Below, one piece after another: positions 7,547 through 13,066 of a stretch of 13,066 bases of DNA. The translations under genes were made by a program, and so were the position numbers. Position 1 is the stretch's first letter. Every line of letters begins with the position of its first letter. Under the pieces are notes generated by a model. That model searched no databases and was not told the origin of the DNA. It saw only the letters and a program-made list of their open reading frames with translations. The DNA comes from Oscillospiraceae bacterium (GTDB lineage: Bacteria > Bacillota > Clostridia > Oscillospirales > Ruminococcaceae), in contig JAEDOB010000028.1 of NCBI GenBank assembly GCA_016302225.1, positions 1 through 13,066 on the forward strand, given 5' to 3'.

Positions 7547-7855
7547 TTAGCCGATAGCATTTGTGACACTTATCCATTTTTTTGGCGACATAGTAAAAGC
7601 ATTTGCACCGGCTTCATTTCTAACCCCCTCGAATTCGATGGGTTTAAAATTCGGGTTATTAAGCTGTTCCCAAAGTCCCAAAAATTCAATAGTATCTTTT
7701 GCTCTCATCCAATTGGAAATTACAGATGTAGGCTCATCGCTTCTATATCTTGCAATATCGGTAAGCGAAATATAATCCTCCTGCCCGACCGCCGATATTA
7801 CGGCAATATCGGTATCTTTAGCGTGAATGACGCTTTTTATGTCATTGCTTGACAT
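7547..7855 (-). pseudogene. Truncated KilA-N domain protein (N-terminal half only)
   Basis: The 102 residues match the start of KilA-N domain proteins, a DNA-binding fold common in phages and mobile elements. Recognisable parts are DYISLTDIARY, ISNWMRAKDTIEFLGLWEQ, NNPNFKPIEFEGVRNEAG and the end KKWISVTNAIG. Intact relatives continue after TNAIG with a stretch such as SGRYGGTYAHKDIAFEF and reach roughly twice this length or more; here a TAA follows at once and no remainder is present downstream. The ATG at 7855 was chosen because a GGGGG-containing ribosome binding site precedes it by about 8 bases and the predicted transcription start (about 7886) lies upstream; in-frame ATGs at 7885 and 7909 would sit at or before that start. 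The GH43 ribosome binding site follows within a few bases. It may be an untranslated relic, a small DNA-binding peptide, or a leader whose translation affects GH43. Confidence 0.75.
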
Positions 7856-7892
7856 TTTCGTTTCCCCCTTACCGTATTGTGCCATTGCTATT

Positions 7893-7921
7893 ATTGTACC
7901 ATTTTCCAACCGCCTTTACAA
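7893..7921 (-). promoter_or_regulatory. Candidate promoter for the KilA-N remnant and GH43
   Basis: On the minus strand TTGTAA (plus 7916-7921) and TACAAT (plus 7893-7898) are 17 bases apart, giving a start near 7886. The -35 box matches 4 of 6 and the -10 box 5 of 6 sigma-A consensus positions. No equally good promoter is visible between the KilA-N remnant and GH43, so this one probably serves both. Confidence 0.55.
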
Positions 7922-8142
7922 CATACAAACTGCACAAACAATATACGTGTGTTTTATACCAATTCCCGATTATAATGCGGACAAAAAAATACTGATTAAT
8001 GGGTGTTCCCCCGCTTATAGCAAACCATAAAAAGCCAATTTGTAGGATATATTTTCGGCTATCTGCGGCACTGTGGGCGACTACTGACCATCCCTATAAA
8101 AAATAATTTTTTGAAATCTTTGCAAACTAATCGACTAATTTT
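7922..8142. other. Intergenic stretch without a gene; possible decayed repeat at 8041-8097
   Basis: No open frame here has a ribosome binding site or a recognisable product. At 8041-8097 the ends read TGTAGGA and TCCCTATA, and the reverse complement of the right part matches the left half of the repeat at 12683 at about 19 of 28 positions by eye. It may therefore be a degenerate member of the TGTAGGGG repeat family lying directly before the intact copy at 8143. The rest is AT-rich and featureless. Confidence 0.3.
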
Positions 8143-8215
8143 TGTAGGGGACGGGTTTCTATCCCCGCCATACGCAAGCATTGGTAAAAACGGGACGGGA
8201 AACCCGTCCCCTACA
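8143..8215. repeat. Short palindromic intergenic repeat, TGTAGGGG family
   Basis: The 16-base ends (8143-8158 and 8200-8215) are exact inverted repeats reading TGTAGGGGACGGGTTT inward. The right half also forms a small GACGGG-AAA-CCCGTC hairpin. The last 25 bases (8191-8215) are identical to 12744-12768. The element lies about 70 bases upstream of the tRNA-Pro promoter. It has no coding capacity and could be a REP-like or MITE-like repeat. Confidence 0.8.
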
Positions 8216-8285
8216 ATAGCTTATTGATATTTTAGTGATAAATAATTCACTCGTTGAAATACCCTGCCACATTTTCAAAAAGTTC

Positions 8286-8314
8286 TTGACAACTATGCAC
8301 AGAAGTGGTATAAT
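8286..8314 (+). promoter_or_regulatory. Consensus sigma-A promoter of tRNA-Pro
   Basis: Perfect -35 TTGACA (8286-8291) and perfect -10 TATAAT (8309-8314) are separated by 17 bases. The start should be near 8321, a few bases before the mature tRNA. The 15 bases 8277-8291 are identical to 12806-12820 in front of tRNA-Thr. Confidence 0.92.
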
Positions 8315-8327
8315 AGAATATGTTGTT

Positions 8328-8404
8328 CGGGGCGTAACTCAGTTTGGTAGAGTGCTTGGTTTGGGACCAAGATGCCGCAGGTTCAAGTCCTGTCGCCCCG
8401 ACCA
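8328..8404 (+). tRNA. tRNA-Pro (anticodon TGG)
   Basis: The full cloverleaf is visible: acceptor arms CGGGGCG (8328-8334) and CGCCCCG (8394-8400), D stem ACTC/GAGT, anticodon stem CTTGG/CCAAG around the loop TTTGGGA, and the T arm GCAGG-TTCAAGT-CCTGT. The anticodon is TGG, with the G37 expected of proline tRNAs, so it reads CCN codons. The discriminator A and the CCA end are encoded. An antisense frame across it gives the GLEPAASWSQ-type peptide often misannotated as a protein. Confidence 0.97.
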
Positions 8405-8411
8405 GAATTTT

Positions 8412-8457
8412 TCCGTTCTCCGTTTTAGGATTGCCCCTTTCGGTGAACGGATTTTTT
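8412..8457 (+). terminator. Intrinsic terminator after tRNA-Pro
   Basis: TCCGTTCTCCG (8412-8422) pairs with CGGTGAACGGA (8441-8451) with one internal mismatch, and six T residues follow (8452-8457). It should end the tRNA transcript before addA, which would then need its own promoter or read-through; I see no strong promoter in 8458-8495. Confidence 0.75.
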
Positions 8458-8508
8458 GTATATTTAATTTGGTGTCCCCCGATACATTGCGAAAAAAGGA
8501 GCGGTCTT

Positions 8509-11500
8509 ATGGCTTGGACGGAAAAACAGCAGCAGGCTATCGACATACGGAACAAGGGCATAATCGTATCTGCGGCGGCAGGCAGCGGAAAAACCTCCGT
8601 GCTGGTGGAAAGGCTTGTCCGTCAGCTGTCAGATGCCTGCGAAAATATCCCCGCAGACCGAATGATAATCGTTACCTTCACAAACGCCGCTGCCGCACAG
8701 ATGCGCCGCCGCCTGATGAACGAATTCTCCCGTCAGATGGCGGAAAACCCCGAGGATATGCGGCTTGCCGAGCAGTATTCAAAGCTGGAAACTGCCAAAA
8801 TTTCCACCATAAGCTCCTTCTGCTTTGACCTTATCAGGGAGAATATCGACAGTGCCGAGCTTGCCCCCGATTTCCGCATAATGGACGAAACGGAGCAGGA
8901 GCTGACCCTTCGTGCGGCGGTCAACGACGTTTTCGAGAAATGGTACACCGAGCGTCCCGAGGACATAAAGCTGCTAAACGATATGTTCTGCGACTCCGAC
9001 GATTCCCCGCTGGAGGAGCTGATAACAGGGCTGCTGGAATTTATGAGCGTTCTGCCGTTCCCACAATATACCGCCGACCAAATTTGTAAGATATTCTCCG
9101 AAACCGACCCCGACAAAAGCATTTTCGGGCGGGAATATGCGAAGATAGTGTTTGCCGAGCTGGAAAAGGCTGAGCAGGCTGCCGTGTCCGCCAAAAATGC
9201 CGCAGACTGCTTTATGAACGTTTCCTCAAAGGCGTATCTGACCCTTTCCGAGGAGATTAACCTTATACTTGCGGCTGCGAGTGAAATGCGGGCGGCTGTT
9301 TCCGAGGAAGATTTTTCGTGGGACAGGGTGTTCTCGTCGCCCAATGTAAAGGCTTTGCGGGACTACTCCTTTTCCCGTCTTACCGTAAAGACCAAAAAGG
9401 ACGATTACAGCGACGATGACGTTGAACGGGTAAAGCTTTATCGTGACAGATACAAGGACTGCCGCAAAAGCTTTTCCGAGCTTATTATTTCCCGTGATGA
9501 CGCCGCCGACGATCTGGCGGTGCACGGGAAAATAGTGCCGCTTTTGATGGAGCTTTACCGCAATGTGTCCGACTGTCTTTGGCAGAAAAAGCTGGAGAAG
9601 GGGGCGGTAAGCTTCTCCGACGGCGAACAGCTGGCTGTCCGTCTGCTGGCTGAAATATCCCCCGAAGGCGAGGTCACACGGACAGACCTTTGCAGGCGTA
9701 TTTCCGACTATTACAGGATAATTATGATAGACGAATTTCAGGACGTAAACGATGCGCAGAATATGATATTCCGCCTTTTGTCCCACGACGGGACTGCGGA
9801 AAGGGCGGGTGACAACATCTTCTGCGTCGGGGACGTCAAGCAGGCTATCTACGGCTTTCGTCTGGCAAATCCGGGAATTTTTACCGAGGTTTTGCACAGC
9901 TCCGAGGAATATTCCGACGAGTGCAAGGGGAAGAATGTTTCCGTTTCGCTGAATAAAAACTTCCGAAGCAGCCGTGACGTGGTTGACTTTGTAAACTACA
10001 TTTTCCGCCGTGCCATGTCCGAGGAGGTGGGCGGCATTGACTATACCGACAATGAAGCGCTCTCCTGCGGTGCGGAATATAACGACCGTCCCAGACTTTC
10101 CGAGATAATTATTGCGGAACAGGAAGAAGCTGCCGTTCCCGCAGACAATTCCGACGGAACGGATACCGATGACGAGGAGGATCTTGCGGAAGCCGCTTTG
10201 GAAGCCGAAGCCGCCGCCATACGCATTTCCGAGATGATAAAAAACGGTGCGCCCGTGTACGAAAACGGCGCAGACCGTCCCTGCACGCCTAAGGATTTCT
10301 GCATACTTCTCAGGGGAAAGGCGGCTGCGGGGTTGTTCTCCGACAGTCTTGCGGCACGGGGGATAAAGTCGGTCAGCGAAAGCTCCCCCGCCTATCTGGA
10401 TTCCTGGGAAATATCGGTAATGCTCAATCTCCTGAGAGTGCTGGATAATCCGCCGCTGGATATTCCCGTGCTTTCGGTGCTGATGTCGCCTATGTTCGGA
10501 TTTACGGCGGAGGACATTGCCGAATTGGAAAGCTTTGCAAGGCGTCTAAGCCCGAACGGCGGTCAGTCCCTTTATGTCAAGCTGAACCTTCTGCTGTCCT
10601 CCTATCATCGGGCGGGCTGGAAGCTTTTTGCAAAGGCTGAGGATTTCATGCAGACGGTCATTTCCCTGCGGCAGTATATGTCCCGTGCAAGCGTCTGGGA
10701 GCTGGTTACCCATATTTACAACAGCACGGCGTTTATGGCGGTCATGCAGGCAAGCGGAAACGGTCGGCAGAAATGCGCAAATCTCCGCCTGCTGACTGAG
10801 TACATAAAGAATTACGAAGCGTCCTCGGGGGGCGGTCTGAACGGCTTTCTGAGATACATCGACAATCTGAAATCCCATAAAAAGGATCTGACCTCCGCTG
10901 CCACGGTTTCGGCTTCGGCGGACGCTGTGCAGATATTTACCATACACAAGTCAAAGGGGCTGGAGTTCCCCTTTGTGTTCCTGTGCAGGGGCTTTAAGGG
11001 ATTTAACAAGCAGGATTTACAGAAACAGACGCTTTTTGACAGGCAGCTGGGTGTTGCATTCCGTATCAGGCGGCGGGACACACGGCAAAAGTATCAGACC
11101 GTCCCCTTTGCCGTGCTGAAAAAGCGTAAGGAACGGGAGCTGGTCAGCGAGGAAATGCGGCTTTTGTACGTTGCCCTCACCCGTGCCAAAGAGCAGCTGT
11201 TTATTACCGTTCCCGATGGGGACAAGCTTGCAAATCTGCTGGAAAAGTGCGATGAATACGCCGTTTCGGGATATTCCGACGCAAGATCCGCAGGCTGCTT
11301 TATGGACTGGATATTTGGCGCACTGTCAACTCACGGCGATTTTAAGGCGATAAACGGCGGCACGGTCGATCCGACGCTTTTCAAGGTATGTAAAATCAAA
11401 TGCGGAAAGCCCGAGGAGAGTATTTCCGAACAGCTTGCCGAGGAAAAGCCCGACAAGGCTATCGTCGAAAATATCAAAAGGCTGTGCGGCTTCGGATATG

Positions 11501-12132
11501 ACCGTGCGCAGTCGGAGCTGGCTGCAAAGCTGACTGTTACCGAGATAGCCAAAAGCGAGCAGGCGGTCACTCTGTCGGAGAACATCTTCCGTCTGCCGGA
11601 CAGTCCCGCGAAAATATCCGCCGCAGAGCGTGGCACGGCACATCACACCTTTATGCAGTATGCGGACTTTGAGCTGGCTGGACGGGATATTGAAGCGGCG
11701 ATACTGTCTGTCTGCGACATGGGCTTCATCTCCGAAGCGGAGGCGGACGCTCTTGACAGGCGGCGGCTGAATGCGTTCTTTTCTTCCGATCTGTATTCAC
11801 GGCTGAAAAATTCACAGAAAATTATGCGGGAAAAGAAGTTTTTAGTGAAAATTTCCGATTTATCTCTTGACGATGAGCTGGGAAAAGTGTATAATCAAAC
11901 TAACGGAATGTTACAGGGTATCGCCGATGCGCTCTTTTTCGAGGAGGACGGCGTTGTGCTCATTGACTACAAGACCGACAGGGGCGTTACGGAAGAGGTT
12001 CTGGCGGACAGGTACGGTATGCAGCTGCGGCTTTACTCGGCGGCTCTCGGTTTGATACTTGGAACGCCCGTTAAAGAAGCGTATATTTACTCGTTCGGTT
12101 TGTCTAAGGCGATATTGATAAATAATGGGTAA
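8509..12132 (+). CDS. addA: ATP-dependent helicase/nuclease subunit A (AddA)
   Basis: At 1207 residues this has the size and order of AddA, the UvrD-like helicase-nuclease subunit of AddAB, which resects double-strand breaks for recombination and degrades foreign linear DNA. Helicase motifs: Q motif WTEKQQQAI (3-11), Walker A AAGSGKT (Lys28), VTFTNAAA, Walker B DEFQD (408-412), GDVKQAIYGFR (from 441), NKNFRSS, HKSKGLE (from 813) and YVALTRA (Arg892). The C-terminal RecB-type nuclease has GTAHHTF (His1045/1046) and IDYKTD (Asp1153, Lys1155). An acidic, alanine-rich insert (DNSDGTDTDDEED and following) breaks the middle of the helicase region. The ATG at 8509 follows AAGGAG (8496-8501) by 7 bases; the open frame extends back into the tRNA gene, but those 55 residues are the tRNA and its terminator read as protein. 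The usual partner addB is not adjacent: tRNA-Pro lies upstream and a small membrane protein downstream. Confidence 0.94.
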   Translation: MAWTEKQQQAIDIRNKGIIVSAAAGSGKTSVLVERLVRQLSDACENIPADRMIIVTFTNAAAAQMRRRLMNEFSRQMAENPEDMRLAEQYSKLETAKISTISSFCFDLIRENIDSAELAPDFRIMDETEQELTLRAAVNDVFEKWYTERPEDIKLLNDMFCDSDDSPLEELITGLLEFMSVLPFPQYTADQICKIFSETDPDKSIFGREYAKIVFAELEKAEQAAVSAKNAADCFMNVSSKAYLTLSEEINLILAAASEMRAAVSEEDFSWDRVFSSPNVKALRDYSFSRLTVKTKKDDYSDDDVERVKLYRDRYKDCRKSFSELIISRDDAADDLAVHGKIVPLLMELYRNVSDCLWQKKLEKGAVSFSDGEQLAVRLLAEISPEGEVTRTDLCRRISDYYRIIMIDEFQDVNDAQNMIFRLLSHDGTAERAGDNIFCVGDVKQAIYGFRLANPGIFTEVLHSSEEYSDECKGKNVSVSLNKNFRSSRDVVDFVNYIFRRAMSEEVGGIDYTDNEALSCGAEYNDRPRLSEIIIAEQEEAAVPADNSDGTDTDDEEDLAEAALEAEAAAIRISEMIKNGAPVYENGADRPCTPKDFCILLRGKAAAGLFSDSLAARGIKSVSESSPAYLDSWEISVMLNLLRVLDNPPLDIPVLSVLMSPMFGFTAEDIAELESFARRLSPNGGQSLYVKLNLLLSSYHRAGWKLFAKAEDFMQTVISLRQYMSRASVWELVTHIYNSTAFMAVMQASGNGRQKCANLRLLTEYIKNYEASSGGGLNGFLRYIDNLKSHKKDLTSAATVSASADAVQIFTIHKSKGLEFPFVFLCRGFKGFNKQDLQKQTLFDRQLGVAFRIRRRDTRQKYQTVPFAVLKKRKERELVSEEMRLLYVALTRAKEQLFITVPDGDKLANLLEKCDEYAVSGYSDARSAGCFMDWIFGALSTHGDFKAINGGTVDPTLFKVCKIKCGKPEESISEQLAEEKPDKAIVENIKRLCGFGYDRAQSELAAKLTVTEIAKSEQAVTLSENIFRLPDSPAKISAAERGTAHHTFMQYADFELAGRDIEAAILSVCDMGFISEAEADALDRRRLNAFFSSDLYSRLKNSQKIMREKKFLVKISDLSLDDELGKVYNQTNGMLQGIADALFFEEDGVVLIDYKTDRGVTEEVLADRYGMQLRLYSAALGLILGTPVKEAYIYSFGLSKAILINNG

Positions 12133-12176
12133 TTCCCCAACCAAATACATAAATAAACAAAACGGAGGTAATCATT

Positions 12177-12593
12177 ATGGATCAGAGAAGAAATTCTGCA
12201 CCGTCAAGAGGACGCCAGCCGTCGCTTATCAGCCCCACTGTGGTAGGCTCGCTTATTTTGGGCATCTGCATTATTATTGCATCGTCCAACATTGCAGGGA
12301 AAATAACCAAGCTGAATGCCACCATTGAAAATACACAGTTTGCGTCCACCATGAAGGTGCCCGAGAATATAAGCGTGTCCGCCACCGCTCAGAGGACATA
12401 TCTCACCGACACAGAAGCGGCGCAGTATCTCAATCTGTCCGATTCCACCGAGGTGGTCAGCCTTATCAAAAAGGGCGAGATAACCGAATATATCCAGAAC
12501 AGCAAGGGCGGCTACTCCATCTCCAAGGAGGCTCTTGACGATTGGTTCTATGAGCAAGTAAATAAGAATTCGGAACCCAATACTAATGAATGA
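12177..12593 (+). CDS. Small membrane-anchored protein with excisionase-like helix-turn-helix domain
   Basis: The 138-residue protein has a basic N-terminus (four Arg in the first 13 residues), one hydrophobic segment at about 17-37 (LISPTVVGSLILGICIII), a linker, and a domain at about 75-125. That domain (YLTDTEAAQYLNLSD, then LIKKGEI, then GGYSISKEALDDWF) has the order of MerR/excisionase-type winged helix-turn-helix domains: a helix-turn-helix, a short wing, and a helix ending in DDWF. The positive-inside rule would put the N-terminus in the cytoplasm and this domain outside, which is odd for a DNA-binding fold; the opposite topology, or use as a protein-binding domain, is possible. GGAGG at 12164-12168 sits 8 bases before the ATG. 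It starts 44 bases after addA with no terminator visible between them, so co-transcription is likely. I do not know a named function. Family assignment of the C-terminal domain rests on pattern recognition. Confidence 0.8.
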   Translation: MDQRRNSAPSRGRQPSLISPTVVGSLILGICIIIASSNIAGKITKLNATIENTQFASTMKVPENISVSATAQRTYLTDTEAAQYLNLSDSTEVVSLIKKGEITEYIQNSKGGYSISKEALDDWFYEQVNKNSEPNTNE

Positions 12594-12682
12594 TGAATGT
12601 TTAGTGTTGAGAGTTGAATTTTGAGTAAACTTTGGACATGTAGTCGTTTTTGTTTCCGAATTAATTCAAACAAATATGCTTA

Positions 12683-12768
12683 TGTAGGGGCGACCATTGG
12701 ACGCCCGCAGTACCGATGAAAAGCGAAAATTGCAGTGTATCTGCGGGACGGGAAACCCGTCCCCTACA
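12683..12768. repeat. Short palindromic intergenic repeat, TGTAGGGG family (second copy)
   Basis: The ends TGTAGGGG (12683-12690) and CCCCTACA (12761-12768) are inverted, as are the inner CCCGCAG (12704-12710) and CTGCGGG (12741-12747). The right half carries the same GACGGG-AAA-CCCGTC hairpin as the copy at 8143, and 25 bases (12744-12768) are identical to 8191-8215. The left half differs (GCGACCATTGGACGCCCGCAG-like), so the copies look like mosaics of half-units. It lies about 45 bases upstream of the tRNA-Thr promoter. Confidence 0.8.
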
Positions 12769-12814
12769 AAAATTCGTCGGAAATTGATTTCCGTGAAACA
12801 CTGAAAAAAAGTTC

Positions 12815-12843
12815 TTGACATTTTCGGAGAGATATAGTATAAT
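12815..12843 (+). promoter_or_regulatory. Consensus sigma-A promoter of tRNA-Thr
   Basis: TTGACA (12815-12820) and TATAAT (12838-12843) are both perfect and 17 bases apart. The start should be near 12850, about 27 bases before the mature tRNA. The upstream AAAAAGTTC is shared with the tRNA-Pro promoter. Confidence 0.92.
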
Positions 12844-12876
12844 AATTAAGCGGCAGTTTTTTCTTCCGCTTGATTT

Positions 12877-12952
12877 GCTGGAATAGCTCAGTCGGTAGAG
12901 CAGCGCATTCGTAATGCGCAGGTCGCGTGTTCAAGTCACGTTTCCAGCTCCA
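12877..12952 (+). tRNA. tRNA-Thr (anticodon CGT)
   Basis: The cloverleaf is complete: acceptor GCTGGAA (12877-12883) with TTCCAGC (12942-12948), D stem GCTC/GAGC, anticodon stem GCGCA/TGCGC around the loop TTCGTAA, and T arm GCGTG-TTCAAGT-CACGT with one G-U pair. The anticodon CGT reads ACG threonine codons. The discriminator T and the CCA end are encoded. Confidence 0.97.
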
Positions 12953-12960
12953 CGTAAAAT

Positions 12961-12990
12961 AGGCGTCTGACAGTGGTCGGACGCCTTTTT
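12961..12990 (+). terminator. Intrinsic terminator after tRNA-Thr
   Basis: AGGCGTCTGAC (12961-12971) pairs with GTCGGACGCCT (12976-12986) with one U-G pair and a four-base loop. TTTTTGTTTT follows. It starts 8 bases after the tRNA. Confidence 0.9.
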
Positions 12991-13023
12991 GTTTTGCCGA
13001 TGGCAATCCATAAATAACGTTAT

Positions 13024-13066
13024 TGTAGGGGCGGGGTTTCCCCGCCCGCAGGTTACAAAAGTTCTA
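13024..13066. repeat. TGTAGGGG-family repeat (third copy, cut by the window end)
   Basis: TGTAGGGGCGGGG, TTT, CCCCGCCCGCAG opens the element at 13024 in the same orientation as the left ends at 8143 and 12683. It contains an internal GGCGGGG/CCCCGCC hairpin. The right end is beyond the window, so length and end symmetry cannot be checked. It directly follows the tRNA-Thr terminator. Confidence 0.65.

Noticed and set aside
8143..8215. Repeats considered as a CRISPR array
   Set aside because: The copies are far apart, palindromic throughout, and there are no regular spacers or cas genes in the window.
8344..8508. N-terminal extension of AddA by 55 residues
   Set aside because: These codons are the tRNA-Pro gene and its terminator; a proper ribosome binding site precedes the ATG at 8509 and the helicase Q motif starts right after it.
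8247..8561. Minus-strand open frame of 104 residues containing GATGLEPAASWSQTKHSTKLSYAP
   Set aside because: This is the antisense of the tRNA-Pro gene and its promoter; the same peptide is a familiar false protein call opposite tRNA genes. No ribosome binding site supports it.
12594..12682. Search for a terminator after the membrane HTH gene
   Set aside because: No hairpin with a T-run was found; the repeat at 12683-12768 can form stems but lacks a following U-run.
12764..13006. Minus-strand open frame of 80 residues containing KRDLNTRPAHYECAALPTELF
   Set aside because: It is the antisense of tRNA-Thr, its promoter and its terminator, another well-known spurious peptide type.

Overview
The window looks like a chromosomal piece of a low-to-mid GC Firmicute, most probably a fibre-degrading gut or rumen Oscillospiraceae/Ruminococcus-type bacterium. 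This is inference from a secreted GH5 endoglucanase, an intracellular GH43 xylosidase/arabinofuranosidase, strong AAGGAG ribosome binding sites, consensus sigma-A promoters with 17-base spacers, an AddA-type helicase-nuclease and CCA-encoding tRNA genes. Most genes are GC-rich in codon choice (AAG, CTG, ATC, CGT), but one block at about 4180-6005 is markedly AT-rich.

Layout. 1-426: no convincing gene; a long inverted repeat (61-147) and a sigma-A promoter (342-370). 427-2788: a DHH/DHHA1 phosphoesterase and, 19 bases on, a secreted GH5 endoglucanase with a C-terminal FN3-like domain, ended by a GCAA-tetraloop terminator. 2869-4176: an RlmD/RumA-type rRNA uracil methyltransferase. 4228-5962: an AT-rich two-gene type II restriction-modification system. 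Its nuclease is recognisably an EcoRV homologue (catalytic PD...DLK and the GSGNT recognition loop are present), followed after 4 bases by a D12-class adenine methyltransferase. 6010-7528 (minus): a GH43 gene with a terminator whose stem pairs fully only on the minus strand. 7547-7855 (minus): the N-terminal half of a KilA-N protein, just upstream of GH43 and carrying the only good promoter for both. 7856-8327: non-coding, with a palindromic repeat. 8328-8457: tRNA-Pro(TGG) with promoter and terminator. 8509-12132: addA without addB beside it. 12177-12593: a small membrane-anchored protein with an excisionase-like helix-turn-helix domain. 12594-13066: another repeat copy, tRNA-Thr(CGT) with promoter and terminator, and the start of a third repeat copy.

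How the parts work together. GH5 would cut glucan or xyloglucan outside the cell, while GH43 has no signal peptide and would trim imported xylo- or arabino-oligosaccharides in the cytoplasm. The restriction-modification pair should defend against DNA carrying GATATC; I found no GATATC anywhere in the window by eye, although GATAT occurs about 25 times. The most notable items are this EcoRV-type island, the membrane-tethered HTH protein, the promoter-bearing KilA-N remnant ahead of GH43, and the TGTAGGGG...CCCCTACA repeats clustered around the two tRNA genes.
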